From contig CAIUAN010000040.1 of assembly GCA_903897145.1 (NCBI GenBank), positions 124,001-188,000 of the forward strand: a stretch of DNA of 64,000 bases. The letters run 5' to 3'. Numbering within the stretch: position 1 is the first letter of the stretch; each line of letters opens with the position of its first letter. Under the pieces are notes generated by a model. That model saw nothing but the letters and a program-made list of their open reading frames with translations, did no database searches and was not told the DNA's origin. A program made the translations under genes and the position numbers. Source of the stretch: an uncultured Bacteroidia bacterium (lineage in GTDB: Bacteria > Bacteroidota > Bacteroidia > Bacteroidales > Prolixibacteraceae). Of this stretch, positions 37,083 to 47,777 are shown piece after piece.

Positions 37083-37691
37083 CTATTTTACGTTTTCTTG
37101 AGACCACTCAACGGTTACTATGATCTCATTCCTCCTCCCAACAAGTTGAAAGGGGGGATTGTATGCTAGGAATCTAAAGTTCCCATGGTATTTTATCCCT
37201 TTTGAATCTAAAAGCGTTTTTAATTTATCGGAGTGACGAAGAATCTCCTCATCCGAGGCAAATCCTCCAAATTGCAATGCTGCAACAGTTTCGTCAACTG
37301 ATTGATGAAGGATAACTTTAGCATCCTTTGGCTTTGGTAATTTGTCGAGAGAATACTCAGCGGGCATCACAAAACTCATTTCCGAAACCGAATCATTGAT
37401 GTTCATCTGAACCGGCGTGGTCATAGCGATTTTAGTCTCCGATTCATTGCCCCCAAAAATATAACCAGCGAGCTGTCTAAATCCAGGGCTCGACACCTCT
37501 CGATAGCTTTTGGCCTTTAGATAAACCGTTGCTAAAGTAGCTGATGGATAAAAGCGAATTTCAAATTCGGGTTCTGTATGAAGAACCTTGAAAATTCGGG
37601 CTTCTGTCTTTTGGGTTGCCATCGTAGTAAAAGATTGAAAGGTTATAAAGGCTATGGTTATGATTCCGAAAATGATTAATATGATTTTCAT
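37083..37691 (-). CDS. SOUL family heme-binding protein
   Basis: EPEFEIRFYPSATLATVYL...GFRQLAGYIFGGNESETKIAMTTPVQM. Confidence 0.85.
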   Translation of the reverse strand: MKIILIIFGIITIAFITFQSFTTMATQKTEARIFKVLHTEPEFEIRFYPSATLATVYLKAKSYREVSSPGFRQLAGYIFGGNESETKIAMTTPVQMNINDSVSEMSFVMPAEYSLDKLPKPKDAKVILHQSVDETVAALQFGGFASDEEILRHSDKLKTLLDSKGIKYHGNFRFLAYNPPFQLVGRRNEIIVTVEWSQENVK

Positions 37692-37727
37692 GCACCTACT
37701 AAATTAAGCGTTAACATTAAAATTTGT

Positions 37728-38501
37728 TCAATTCACTCTTTTTATAACGGTAATAACTTCTGACGGTTGTTTCCGTGAAGTTACAATAATTTGAAAACGG
37801 TCCTCCAAATGCTTCACCGCTTGGTAAGCAATCTCTGGCGTATTGTTCTCCCCCGAAAGGTGACTTAACAAGACAACCTTTAGGTGTTCTGCCGCATGCT
37901 CTTCTAATAGTTCAGCAGCTTGCAGATTGGAAAGATGACCAACATCAGAAGCTACACGCTCTTTTAAATGCGGTGGATATGATCCACCCCGCAACATTTT
38001 CTCATCATAATTAGATTCTAAAAATAATGCATCGCAAACTTTAAGATGGGCAGTAACATTGTCACACGGTGATCCAATATCTGTAAATACTCCAATGTTT
38101 ATCCCTTGATGTTCGACACGAAAGGAGGTGGGCTCTTTGCCGTCGTGTTTTTTTAATACGGGATGAATGATAAACGAGCATAGATCGATTGATTGGTCAG
38201 ACTCAATAAGTCGAACCGCATCTGGTCGATTGGTAAGATAGAGTCCCTGATAGGTCCCCTTAGTCATGAAAACAGGGATATCGAGTTTCTTTGCAAGGAC
38301 TCGAACGCCGCAAACATGATCGTTGTGCTCGTGCGTAATAAAGATGCCGCGAAGTTTCGATGGACTTAATCCACTTATCTTCATTTTTGAAAGAATCTGC
38401 TTGCAATTTACACCGGCATCGACCAGAATAGCATTTTCATGGTTTCCAATATAGTAGCAATTCCCATTGCTGCCTGAAGCTATTGCACATATTTCAACCA
38501 T
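37728..38501 (-). CDS. MBL-fold metallohydrolase (YycJ/WalJ-like)
   Basis: IASGSNGNCYYIG start; FITHEHNDHVCGV metal motif; SNYDEKML and LLSHLSGENNTPE. Confidence 0.88.
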   Translation of the reverse strand: MVEICAIASGSNGNCYYIGNHENAILVDAGVNCKQILSKMKISGLSPSKLRGIFITHEHNDHVCGVRVLAKKLDIPVFMTKGTYQGLYLTNRPDAVRLIESDQSIDLCSFIIHPVLKKHDGKEPTSFRVEHQGINIGVFTDIGSPCDNVTAHLKVCDALFLESNYDEKMLRGGSYPPHLKERVASDVGHLSNLQAAELLEEHAAEHLKVVLLSHLSGENNTPEIAYQAVKHLEDRFQIIVTSRKQPSEVITVIKRVN

Positions 38502-38545
38502 CCAGTCTATTTATAAGGAACTGTTAATTTTTGTATTAGACAGGC

Positions 38546-41206
38546 TTATTTGAGCACGACGTTTACAATCTTATTAGGGACAATAATAATTTTAGCTATC
38601 GTTTTTCCTTCGATCCATTTACTAGTATGTTCGTGGTTTATCACAGCTTGCTCGAGTTCATTCACTGGCATATCTACTGCTGCAGCAATTTTAAATCGAA
38701 CTTTTCCATTAAATGAAACGGGATATTCAAAGGTGTCTTCTGTTAGGTATTCCTCTTTGAAAATTGGCCAAGGATGGAAGCTTAAGTCCATGTTATTGCC
38801 ATAAAGTTGCCACAGCTCTTCTGCCACATGAGGGGCAAAAGGAGCAAGCACTTGGATGAACGTTAGGGCCGTTTCGCGATTGACTTTTCCAGCCTTGTAA
38901 CAATGATTCGTAAAGACCATCATTTGTGAAATAGCCGTATTGAATTTCATATCCGTAATGTCATCGCTGACTTTGCGAATTGTTTGGTGTAGAATTTTTA
39001 GAGTCTCTTTGCTTTCGTCGTCAATGGTAATATTACCTAGTTCGCCAAAGAAGGTGACCACTCTGCGCAAGAAATTGTATACCCCCTTCACTCCATTTTC
39101 GGTCCAAGGTTTTGTCGCATCTAAAGGTCCGATAAACATCTCGAAAAGACGCAAAGAGTCTGCTCCATAGACCTTGATCACATCATCGGGATTGACGACA
39201 TTTTTCAATGATTTCGACATTTTGGCAACGATCTGACGAAGCTCTTCTCCCGTTACGGTGCTGAAAAATTTACCTTCACGCTCTTCCACTTGATCCGATG
39301 GAACTTTAGATCCTGACTCTGTTTCGTAAGCAAAAGCCAAAATCATCCCTTGGTTAAATAGCTTTTGAAAAGGTTCAGCTGTAGAAACAATTCCTAGATC
39401 ATAAAGAACTTTGTGCCAGAATCGGCTATAAAGTAGATGCAATACCGCATGCTCGGCGCCACCGACATATAGATCGACAGGCATCCAATAATTTTCGGCC
39501 ACTGCACTAAATGGAGCATCGTTATTTAGTGGATCCGTAAAGCGGAGATAATACCAACATGAACCAGCCCATTGTGGCATGGTATTGGTTTCTCTGCGTC
39601 CTTTTCGACCATTTTTATCTGTTACGATTAGCCAATCACCCGCATTTGAAAGTGGCGATTCTCCAGTCTCTCCGGGCATGTATTTCTCAACGTCAGGCAA
39701 GGCAAGTGGCAATTCTGAATCTTGTAAAACACTTACTTCCCCGTCTTCCCAGTGAATTACAGGGAATGGTTCGCCCCAATAGCGTTGACGACTGAATAAC
39801 CAATCGCGAAGTTTATAGTTGATAGTCGATTTGCCAAGGCCATTCTGATCGAGCCATTCGGTTATTTTTGCAATTCCCTCTTCTTTCGTTAGTCCATTGA
39901 TGTCAAGACCAATAGACGCATTGGTAGAATTGATATAAGTTCCATTCTCAGTCCAGCATGCAGTGCCATTTAATACTTTTTCGCGGAGTTCTGCAGTTGC
40001 ATTTTTAGGATCAAGAATGCAAATAATTGGAATATTAAAAGTTTGAGCAAATTCAAAGTCACGAGTGTCATGAGCCGGCACCGCCATAATCGCTCCTGTG
40101 CCATAGCCCATCAGCACATAATCGGCAACCCAGATTTGAATCTTTGTTCCGTTAATTGGATTTATAGCGTAACGTCCAGTGAAGACTCCACTTTTCCCTT
40201 TGGCAAGATCGGTCCTGTCAAGATCACTTTTTAAGGCGGAATTGAGAACGTAGCTGTTTACCGCTTGACGTTGATCATCCGTGGTGATGGTTTGAACTAA
40301 GTCATGTTCTGGTGCGATGACCATATAGGTTGCTCCGAAAAGCGTATCAGGACGGGTTGTATAGACTCTTAATTTTTCATCTAAACCATCGATGCTAAAA
40401 TCCACTTCGGCACCCGTAGAGCGACCGATCCAGTTGCGTTGCATATCTTTAACACCCTCTGGCCAGTCTAGTTCGTCAAGTCCTTCCAATAACCGTTCAG
40501 CATAATGGGGAATACGCAACATCCATTGTTTCAGAAATCGTCTTTCCACCTCTTTAGTCCCGCATTTTTCATGCGATCCATCGTTTAAGACCTCCTCATT
40601 GGCACAAACAGTTTTGCAATTGCGACAGTACCATACCTGTGCGTTGTCGTAATAGGCTAATCGTTTGCTGCTGATGAATTTTTGTGTGGCTTCGGCTCCA
40701 CTTTTTTTGATCTCTTCTGGAATAGGGAGCTCCGATATATTTCTCCCTTTATTTTGAGCGGTATCGAACCAGGTGTTAAATAACCGGGTAAAAATCCACT
40801 GGGTCCATTTAAAATATTTTGGATCTGTGGTGTTGATTTCTCGCTCCCAATCGTAACTCAATCCTAATGATTGAATTTGTCCACGAAAAGTATCACAGTT
40901 TTTTTGTGTTGTGATGGCTGGATGCGTTCCAGTCTGTATTGCATATTGTTCGGCAGGAAGTCCAAAAGCATCCCAGCCCATCGGGTGCAACACATTAAAT
41001 CCATTTGCTCGCTTATAACGGCAAATAATATCTGTTGCAGTATAACCTTCAGGATGGCCAACATGCAATCCTGCTCCCGAAGGATAAGGAAACATGTCAA
41101 GACAATAGAATTTTGGCTTAGTTAGATCGATTTCCGTCCGAAATGTATGGTTGTCGGCCCAGTGTTTCTGCCACTTCTGCTCAATTTCTTTAAAATTGTA
41201 TTCCAT
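38546..41206 (-). CDS. leuS: Leucyl-tRNA synthetase
   Basis: [24 protein letters not shown] (HIGH region), [15 protein letters not shown] (KMSKS). Confidence 0.98.
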   Translation of the reverse strand: MEYNFKEIEQKWQKHWADNHTFRTEIDLTKPKFYCLDMFPYPSGAGLHVGHPEGYTATDIICRYKRANGFNVLHPMGWDAFGLPAEQYAIQTGTHPAITTQKNCDTFRGQIQSLGLSYDWEREINTTDPKYFKWTQWIFTRLFNTWFDTAQNKGRNISELPIPEEIKKSGAEATQKFISSKRLAYYDNAQVWYCRNCKTVCANEEVLNDGSHEKCGTKEVERRFLKQWMLRIPHYAERLLEGLDELDWPEGVKDMQRNWIGRSTGAEVDFSIDGLDEKLRVYTTRPDTLFGATYMVIAPEHDLVQTITTDDQRQAVNSYVLNSALKSDLDRTDLAKGKSGVFTGRYAINPINGTKIQIWVADYVLMGYGTGAIMAVPAHDTRDFEFAQTFNIPIICILDPKNATAELREKVLNGTACWTENGTYINSTNASIGLDINGLTKEEGIAKITEWLDQNGLGKSTINYKLRDWLFSRQRYWGEPFPVIHWEDGEVSVLQDSELPLALPDVEKYMPGETGESPLSNAGDWLIVTDKNGRKGRRETNTMPQWAGSCWYYLRFTDPLNNDAPFSAVAENYWMPVDLYVGGAEHAVLHLLYSRFWHKVLYDLGIVSTAEPFQKLFNQGMILAFAYETESGSKVPSDQVEEREGKFFSTVTGEELRQIVAKMSKSLKNVVNPDDVIKVYGADSLRLFEMFIGPLDATKPWTENGVKGVYNFLRRVVTFFGELGNITIDDESKETLKILHQTIRKVSDDITDMKFNTAISQMMVFTNHCYKAGKVNRETALTFIQVLAPFAPHVAEELWQLYGNNMDLSFHPWPIFKEEYLTEDTFEYPVSFNGKVRFKIAAAVDMPVNELEQAVINHEHTSKWIEGKTIAKIIIVPNKIVNVVLK

Positions 41207-41600
41207 CCCTATTTTACTTATTCGTTCAATTGCATTATAAGTAGGCGAAATTAACGCTTTATTCGCTCTCCTAATCAGTCTATTTGCAGAATTCTATTAA
41301 AAAATAGAGATTAGCACTAATTTCTACCCTTTTTAGCCCTTGCGCTTAACTTATAGCCTTCTGAAACTTATGCCAAATGAACGTTTTGGTCGTTTAAAAA
41401 CATGACTTTTATCATGTTTTTATGAATTTTAGATTGAAATATTAACGGGCGGATATTAAACGACTGTTTTTCAGTAACATAATATTTTTATTATTTACTT
41501 GAAACCTCTTCCTTTTTGGTTTAGATTTCTGTAAATTTGGTAATCATTTAGTTGTTCTCAGTGGTGTTTTTCGTAGTTTGATCATTTAAAATAATCAAGT

Positions 41601-42938
41601 ATGAATGTCGATATAGTCCAATTTATGGATGGAGTAAAAGCCCGTACTCCTGGGGAAGATGAGTTTCACCAAGCCGTATTTGAAGTTGTAGTCTCCGTGT
41701 GGGATGTGTATGATGCGAATGTGCGTTATAAGCGAGCACGGATCTTAGAAAGAATGGTCGAGCCAGAGCGCACAATAATTTTTCGCGTTTTATGGACCAA
41801 TGACAAAGGGGAGGTGGAGATCAACAGGGGTTATCGAGTAGAATTTAATAGTGCTTTAGGCCCATATAAAGGTGGTTTGCGGTTTCATAAGAGTGTTACA
41901 TTAAGTATTTTAAAGTTCTTAGGTTTTGAACAAACATTTAAGAATAGTCTAACCACCTTGCCGATGGGCGGTGGGAAAGGTGGTTCCGACTTTAGTGCGA
42001 AGGGTAAAAGTGACAGTGAGATTATGCGATTTTGCCAGTCATTTATGACTGAGCTTTATCGTCACATTGGTCCAAATACCGATGTTTCTGCTGGTGATAT
42101 TGGTGTTGGAGGTCGGGAGATTGGCTATCTATTTGGTCAATATAAACGAATTAAGAATGAATTTACAGGCGTTCTTACGGGCAAGGGACTTAGCTGGGGC
42201 GGTTCATTAATTCGACCGGAGGCTACAGGCTTTGGCGCAGTATATTTTGTACAGCATATGTTAGCCGAGATGGGCAAACAGATCAATGGTCTTACCTTTG
42301 GTGTTTCAGGCTTTGGGAATGTTGCTTGGGGGGTTATTACCAAGATCAATGAACTTGGTGGGAGAGTGGTTACTATATCGGGCCCAGATGGAACGGTATA
42401 TGATCCATCCGGAATATCAGGTGAGAAAGTTGATTATTTGCTTACATTACGAGAGAGTAATAACGATGTTGTTGCGCCTTATGCTGCAACCTTCGGAGTC
42501 GATTTTTATCCAAATGTCAAGCCCTGGGAGATAAAAGTGGATATTGCCATGCCGTGTGCAACACAAAATGAGTTGGATGAAATAGATGCTTTTCATTTAA
42601 AGCAAAATGGCTGTTTGCTTGTCGCAGAGGTCTCGAATATGGGGTGTACACTTGATGCAATTAATTTTTTCTTGTCACAAAAAATACCTTTCGCTCCTGG
42701 GAAAGCGGTAAATGCTGGAGGTGTAGCAGTTTCTGGATTGGAAATGTCGCAAAACAGCATGCGTTATAGCTGGACCAAAGAGGAGGTTGATAAAAAGCTA
42801 CATCAGATTATGCACGAGATTCACCAAACATGCATGCAGTATGGTCGCACCTCGGATTATATCAATTATGTTAAAGGATCGAATGTTGCCGGATTTGTAA
42901 AAGTTGCAGATGCTATGTTGGCCCAAGGGTTAGTCTAG
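41601..42938 (+). CDS. gdhA: NADP-type glutamate dehydrogenase
   Basis: VLWTNDKGEVEINRGYRVEFNSALGPYKGGLRFHKSV and LPMGGGKGGSDFSAKGKS. Confidence 0.97.
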   Translation: MNVDIVQFMDGVKARTPGEDEFHQAVFEVVVSVWDVYDANVRYKRARILERMVEPERTIIFRVLWTNDKGEVEINRGYRVEFNSALGPYKGGLRFHKSVTLSILKFLGFEQTFKNSLTTLPMGGGKGGSDFSAKGKSDSEIMRFCQSFMTELYRHIGPNTDVSAGDIGVGGREIGYLFGQYKRIKNEFTGVLTGKGLSWGGSLIRPEATGFGAVYFVQHMLAEMGKQINGLTFGVSGFGNVAWGVITKINELGGRVVTISGPDGTVYDPSGISGEKVDYLLTLRESNNDVVAPYAATFGVDFYPNVKPWEIKVDIAMPCATQNELDEIDAFHLKQNGCLLVAEVSNMGCTLDAINFFLSQKIPFAPGKAVNAGGVAVSGLEMSQNSMRYSWTKEEVDKKLHQIMHEIHQTCMQYGRTSDYINYVKGSNVAGFVKVADAMLAQGLV

Positions 42939-42954
42939 GCGAAAAATTGGAATC

Positions 42955-42988
42955 AAAAAATCCCGGACTGTAGAGTCCGGGATTTTTT
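42955..42988. terminator. Bidirectional rho-independent terminator between gdhA and response regulator
   Basis: AAAAAA-TCCCGGACT-GTAG-AGTCCGGGA-TTTTTT: 9-bp GC-rich stem with A/T tracts on both sides, between convergent genes. Confidence 0.9.
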
Positions 42989-43006
42989 GATGAATCTTAA
43001 ATAAGA

Positions 43007-43696
43007 TTAGAGAATTAGTTTGTATCCTTTGCCATGGATGTTGATAATCTCAATTCCTTCTTCTGATTTCAGATGCTTACGAAGTTTGGTGATATAAACA
43101 TCCATGCTTCGTGCATTGAAATAGTTGTCGTCAACCCAAATTGTTTTAAGGGCGAAATTTCGCTCTAGAATTTTATTGGCATTGACGCATAGAAGTTTAA
43201 GGAGATCTGACTCTTTGGTTGTTAATTTAGTTTGGATGTTTGCGTCAGACAAGGTTTGTTTTCTAGCATCAAAGATAAATCGACCTAATTTAAAAACAGC
43301 CTGTGAATTTTCGCTCTCTCCGTTTACCCTTCTTAGAATGGCTTCGATACGGAAGAGTAGTTCTTCCATGCTAAATGGCTTGGTCATGTAGTCATCTGCA
43401 CCAATCTTAAACCCTTCGATCACATCGTCTTTCATGCTTTTAGCAGTTAGAAAGATAATTGGGATTTCGGCATTTAACATCCGGATCTCTTTCGCCAAGG
43501 TGAACCCATCTTTCTTTGGCATCATCACATCAAAGATGCAAATGTCATATTGGTTATTTTGGAACTCTTTATACGCGATCTCCCCATCCGGAAATAAATC
43601 GGTGTCATAGCCTTTTGCGATAAGATATTCTCTAAGTAGAAGTCCAAGATTTTCATCGTCTTCTGTGAGGATTACTCTAGGTCTCTTTTCCATCAT
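43007..43696 (-). CDS. OmpR-family response regulator (RprY-like)
   Basis: RVILTEDDENLG, DVMMPKKDGF, FLTAKS receiver motifs; C-terminal winged helix; overlaps the histidine kinase ORF by 20 nt. Confidence 0.9.
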   Translation of the reverse strand: MMEKRPRVILTEDDENLGLLLREYLIAKGYDTDLFPDGEIAYKEFQNNQYDICIFDVMMPKKDGFTLAKEIRMLNAEIPIIFLTAKSMKDDVIEGFKIGADDYMTKPFSMEELLFRIEAILRRVNGESENSQAVFKLGRFIFDARKQTLSDANIQTKLTTKESDLLKLLCVNANKILERNFALKTIWVDDNYFNARSMDVYITKLRKHLKSEEGIEIINIHGKGYKLIL

Positions 43697-45215
43697 TGTC
43701 TGAATTTTTTAAAGGGAAGTATATTCTAAATCGAGTACCTTTCCCCAGGGTACTATCTACTTTTATTTTACCATTATGTACATCAACAATCCTTTTCACA
43801 TAGGACAAGCCTAATCCAAATCCCTTTACATTATGCACATTTCCGGTTGGTACGCGAAAGAAGCGTTCGAAAATTTGTGCTTGATGTTCCTTTGGGATTC
43901 CAATCCCATTGTCCTTGACTTGAATGATCGCCCACCCATTTTTATTCTCTGTCGATAGTTCAATTAACGGGTTCTCTGTACTATATTTTACTGCATTATC
44001 AAGTAAGTTGAAGATCACGTTCGTAATGTGTACCTCATCGCCCTTGATAAAAGGATTTTCAGCTAATAATTCGGTTCGTAACTCTCCATTCTCAGTGGAG
44101 ACTCTAATGTCGAAATTAGAAGCCACACTCTCGGCCAATTTATTTAGATCAATCTCGGCAAATTTAAGTTTCAAACGACCTTCATTAAAGACCGCCATTT
44201 GTAAAACTTTTTCAACTTGATTGCTCAGTCTCTTACTCTCTTCAAAAATCACGCCAGAAATATGATCGACCGTTGATTTGGAAAGTGAGACGGAAGAATC
44301 CCGCAACATTTGAGAGGCTAGAGAGATCGTTGAGATAGGCGTTTTTAGCTCATGAGTCATATTATTTATGAAGTCATTCTTGATCTGAGAGATTTTTTTC
44401 TGACGCCAAATAATCTGCAAGGTGACGATGAAAATGCCAATGATCATTAAGGTTAATAACAATGAAGGGAAGACTAAAAACGAGGTAGATTTAAAGAAGT
44501 TATTGTCCTGCCCAGGAAAATAAATACAGAGGTAGTTGGGTTTTATAGGCTCATCATCAGCCAAGAGCAATCTTTTATATTGTTTAGTTTTTAGTCCGGG
44601 TTGGTAATCTCTACTCCCCATGATGTAAGCATTCTTGCCATTTATCTGGGTTGCAATCGTGTATTTATAATCAATTAGAATATCGTTTCGCTTCAGGGCT
44701 GTATCAATAGCTTGTGCCAGAATCTCCGGGGGTAAACGAAGAGAAAGCGGGAGGTCGGCCCGCTCTTTCATGAAAATTTGATACCTTAACTTCTGGGCAT
44801 CTTGCGCACTTTTTCGATTGTAGCCATGCTGAAAACTCTGAATCTCCACTTGGGAGAAATATTTGGATTGAGAATTTGGCTGTCCATTGCTTCCGGAGGC
44901 TGAGAACTTTTGATAGATCGATATTTCATTGGTTTTTTCTAACGCTCCTAAATTAAAACTTGGGTCTGAGTTTGGAAATTGGTCAATTGAGTTCGGCGGA
45001 TAATTCGTTCTGTCGGCATCAATCGCATAAAACTGATTTATTTCCAGAATGTCGATATATTCGGCTACGTCTTGTAATGCTTTGTAGGCTTGAGTGCTGA
45101 AATTTTTCTCTTGCAGCTCTGCGGTATGCTTGATGGTCATCATCTGCACAACGATGAGAAAAGCTGCAGCAATAGCCATAGCAACACTTAAAATATAGAT
45201 CAATCTTTTACTCAT
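43677..45215 (-). CDS. Sensor histidine kinase (RprX-like)
   Basis: H-box NNMTHELKTPISTI, N-box NLLDNAVKYS, FGLGLSYVKRIV; two TM segments. Confidence 0.92.
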   Translation of the reverse strand: MSKRLIYILSVAMAIAAAFLIVVQMMTIKHTAELQEKNFSTQAYKALQDVAEYIDILEINQFYAIDADRTNYPPNSIDQFPNSDPSFNLGALEKTNEISIYQKFSASGSNGQPNSQSKYFSQVEIQSFQHGYNRKSAQDAQKLRYQIFMKERADLPLSLRLPPEILAQAIDTALKRNDILIDYKYTIATQINGKNAYIMGSRDYQPGLKTKQYKRLLLADDEPIKPNYLCIYFPGQDNNFFKSTSFLVFPSLLLTLMIIGIFIVTLQIIWRQKKISQIKNDFINNMTHELKTPISTISLASQMLRDSSVSLSKSTVDHISGVIFEESKRLSNQVEKVLQMAVFNEGRLKLKFAEIDLNKLAESVASNFDIRVSTENGELRTELLAENPFIKGDEVHITNVIFNLLDNAVKYSTENPLIELSTENKNGWAIIQVKDNGIGIPKEHQAQIFERFFRVPTGNVHNVKGFGLGLSYVKRIVDVHNGKIKVDSTLGKGTRFRIYFPLKNSDNDGKET

Positions 45216-45220
45216 AGAAG

Positions 45221-45228
45221 CAAAGATA
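45221..45228 (-). promoter_or_regulatory. Putative -7 box (TATCTTTG) directly before the histidine kinase start codon
   Basis: Minus strand TTTATCTTTGCTTCT-ATG-AGT-AAA. Confidence 0.4.
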
Positions 45229-45297
45229 AAGCTATTAATGGATGTAAAAACTTCTACTTAACATTATTTAACTTAGGAAGTTAAATCGCTGTAGTAA

Positions 45298-46071
45298 TTA
45301 GGGTGTTTTAATGCCAAGGGCTGCCAGCGCTTTCCCTGCAGAATTTTGTTGAGCCTCTTTTTTTGAGTATCCATCACCTTGTCCTCCTAATTCACCATCG
45401 ATGTAAATCTTGGACTTAAATGGCATGCTATTGGATTTTCCTTCTCTGATTTCTTGGGTGTCGAAGGTTACCTCTCGTTTGTTTTTTTGTCCCCACTCTA
45501 TGAGCTGAGATTTGTAATTGGTATCGCTCTGCTCTAGCTGTTCGATATCGATATGAATGGCAAGCACTTTTCTCAAAACAAATTCACGGGCTCCTTCATA
45601 ACCCATATCCAGATATATGGCCCCAATAAAGGCTTCAAACACGTCACCATAAATATGACTTGAATCGCTTACCGTGTTTGTATTTGCGTTGATAAAACGG
45701 TTAAGGCCTAATTTAAAAGTTAACTTGGTCAGAAAACTACGATTGACCATTCTCGAACGCATCTGAGTTAAGAACCCTTCATCTTTTCGAGGAAATCTAT
45801 TGTAGAGATATTCCGCTATGATGGCACCTAAGACGGCATCCCCCAAATATTCTAAACGCTCATTGTTGATAGGTTGTCCCATAAGGTCAGCGGAGGATGC
45901 TGATCTGTGAATAAAAGCCAAATCATACAATCGGAATTTAAGTGGACTAATGCCGGTTGTTGCTTTTATGAAACGATAAAACTCTTTTCTTGTAGAAGAA
46001 AAGAGTTTTATTTGATACCTTAAATCTCGTAGCACTTTACTCCGAAAGTTTTTTAAATATGACACTTCCAT
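45298..46071 (-). CDS. rnc: Ribonuclease III
   Basis: NERLEYLGDAVLGAIIAEYLY catalytic block and C-terminal dsRBD (KSQLIEWGQKNKR... KKEAQQNSAGKAL). Start uncertain (ATG 46089, ATG 46071 or GTG 46035). Confidence 0.93.
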   Translation of the reverse strand: MEVSYLKNFRSKVLRDLRYQIKLFSSTRKEFYRFIKATTGISPLKFRLYDLAFIHRSASSADLMGQPINNERLEYLGDAVLGAIIAEYLYNRFPRKDEGFLTQMRSRMVNRSFLTKLTFKLGLNRFINANTNTVSDSSHIYGDVFEAFIGAIYLDMGYEGAREFVLRKVLAIHIDIEQLEQSDTNYKSQLIEWGQKNKREVTFDTQEIREGKSNSMPFKSKIYIDGELGGQGDGYSKKEAQQNSAGKALAALGIKTP

Positions 46072-47290
46072 TGTGACCGCCAAATCCAAAGGTGTTACTT
46101 AAAACATAATTGAGTTCGCGTTTTTTAGCCTTGTTAAAGGTGAAATCAATTTTTGGATCGATTTCTGGATCTAGCTCAAATTGATTAATGGTCGGAGGGA
46201 CAATACTATCTCTCATGGCCAAGATTGAGGCAATACCTTCAACTGCTCCAGCAGCCCCCAGTAGATGACCAGTCATCGATTTGGTTGCACTGATGCTTAG
46301 ATTATATATATGGTCTCCAAAGACTCGTCTGATTGCTTTAGGTTCTGCAATGTCGCCTAGTCCAGTAGAAGTTCCATGAACATTGATGTAATCAATATCT
46401 GTTGGCTTGAGACCTGCATCTTGCAAGGCTCTCTGCATCACTAAGGCAGCACCACCACCTTCAGGATCTGGTGCTGTCATATGGTATGCATCGGTTGACA
46501 TTCCTATGCCGACAAGTTCTGCATAAATAGTCGCTCCTCGTTTTTTTGCATGCTCGTACTCTTCAAGAATTAACGCACCACCACCTTCAGCCATCACAAA
46601 ACCATCACGACCAACGTCAAAAGGTCTGGAGGCTGTTTTGGGATCATCGTTTCTGGTAGAAAGTGCACGCATCGCATTGAATCCTCCAACTCCGGCATCA
46701 TTGATTGCGGACTCCGATCCACCTGCGACAAATAAATTGGCTTTCCCTAGGCGGATATAAGTAGCTGCATCAATCATTGCATGCGTTGCAGAGGCACAAG
46801 CCGTAACGGTTGTAATTGTTGGCCCACGGAAGCCATACTTTAGCGCAATATTCCCACTAGCCATATTGGCAATCATTTTAGGAATAAAAAATGGAGAAAA
46901 TCTAGGAGTTTCAGGATTTTCATTGTACTCAGTTACAGTCTGTAAAAAAGTATTTAATCCCCCAATTCCAGCTCCCCAAATTACGCCGCATTCATCTTTG
47001 TCAATTGTTTCAAGATTAATGCCAGAGTGTTCTATAGCTTGAGCTGCAGCAATGTATGCAAATTGAGCATACATATCATGCTTGTGAACCTCTTTTTTAT
47101 CAAGGTAATCAGTCGGTTCGAAATTCTTAACCTCGCAAGCAAAATGTGTTTTGAAATTGGTTGAATCAAAACGAGTAATGGGGCCGGCACCGCTAACCCC
47201 ATTGCACAAGTTCTTCCAAAATTCCTCAACATTCTTACCTAACGGGTTAATCGTGCCAAAGCCGGTAACAACAACTCGTTTTAATTCCAT
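46037..47290 (-). CDS. fabF: 3-oxoacyl-ACP synthase II
   Basis: VVVTGFGTINPLGKNVEEFW; TACASATHAMIDAA; NVHGTSTGLGD; SMTGHLLGAAG; NTFGFGGHNG. Confidence 0.97.
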   Translation of the reverse strand: MELKRVVVTGFGTINPLGKNVEEFWKNLCNGVSGAGPITRFDSTNFKTHFACEVKNFEPTDYLDKKEVHKHDMYAQFAYIAAAQAIEHSGINLETIDKDECGVIWGAGIGGLNTFLQTVTEYNENPETPRFSPFFIPKMIANMASGNIALKYGFRGPTITTVTACASATHAMIDAATYIRLGKANLFVAGGSESAINDAGVGGFNAMRALSTRNDDPKTASRPFDVGRDGFVMAEGGGALILEEYEHAKKRGATIYAELVGIGMSTDAYHMTAPDPEGGGAALVMQRALQDAGLKPTDIDYINVHGTSTGLGDIAEPKAIRRVFGDHIYNLSISATKSMTGHLLGAAGAVEGIASILAMRDSIVPPTINQFELDPEIDPKIDFTFNKAKKRELNYVLSNTFGFGGHNGSVIFKKLSE

Positions 47291-47330
47291 AGTAAGCTTT
47301 TGAGCCCTATATTATTAGTGAAAAACTTTA

Positions 47331-47567
47331 TTACTTTGCGTTTTCAGTGATGTAATTAATTGCATCGCCAACAGTTCCAATTTTTTCTGCCTGATCGTCA
47401 GGGATTGCAATGTTGAATTCTTTCTCGAATTCCATAATCAACTCTACAGTATCAAGTGAATCAGCACCTAAATCGTTTGTGAATGATGCTTGTGGGGTAA
47501 CTTCACTCTCGTCAACACCTAATTTATCAACAATGATCGCTTTTACTTTACCTGAAATGTCAGACAT
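47331..47567 (-). CDS. acpP: Acyl carrier protein
   Basis: [33 protein letters not shown] phosphopantetheine site. Confidence 0.98.
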   Translation of the reverse strand: MSDISGKVKAIIVDKLGVDESEVTPQASFTNDLGADSLDTVELIMEFEKEFNIAIPDDQAEKIGTVGDAINYITENAK

Positions 47568-47605
47568 AATTTTTAATTTTTACGTTAATACTTATTGCTA
47601 AATTT

Positions 47606-47635
47606 ACTCGCTGAAATTATTTTGACTCAGCGAGT
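47606..47635. promoter_or_regulatory. 9-bp inverted repeat in the acpP leader
   Basis: ACTCGCTGA-N12-TCAGCGAGT, about 40 nt upstream of the acpP ATG. Confidence 0.6.
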
Positions 47636-47777
47636 GCAAAGAAACAAAGAAAGAAATTTATCTTCCAAATATTTAGACAAGAATCTATTATATTGAACGT
47701 GAAAATAAGGGTGCCTCGAATTAATTAAAACATTTGAGTCGAATATTCTAAAAATATACTTTTATAAGAAATTACTA

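Noticed and set aside
41507-41539. gdhA promoter TTTTTGG...TAAATTTG
   Set aside because: TAAATTTG fits the -7 motif but the TTTG spacing is 13 nt, too short for the usual -33/-7 arrangement; not listed as a promoter.
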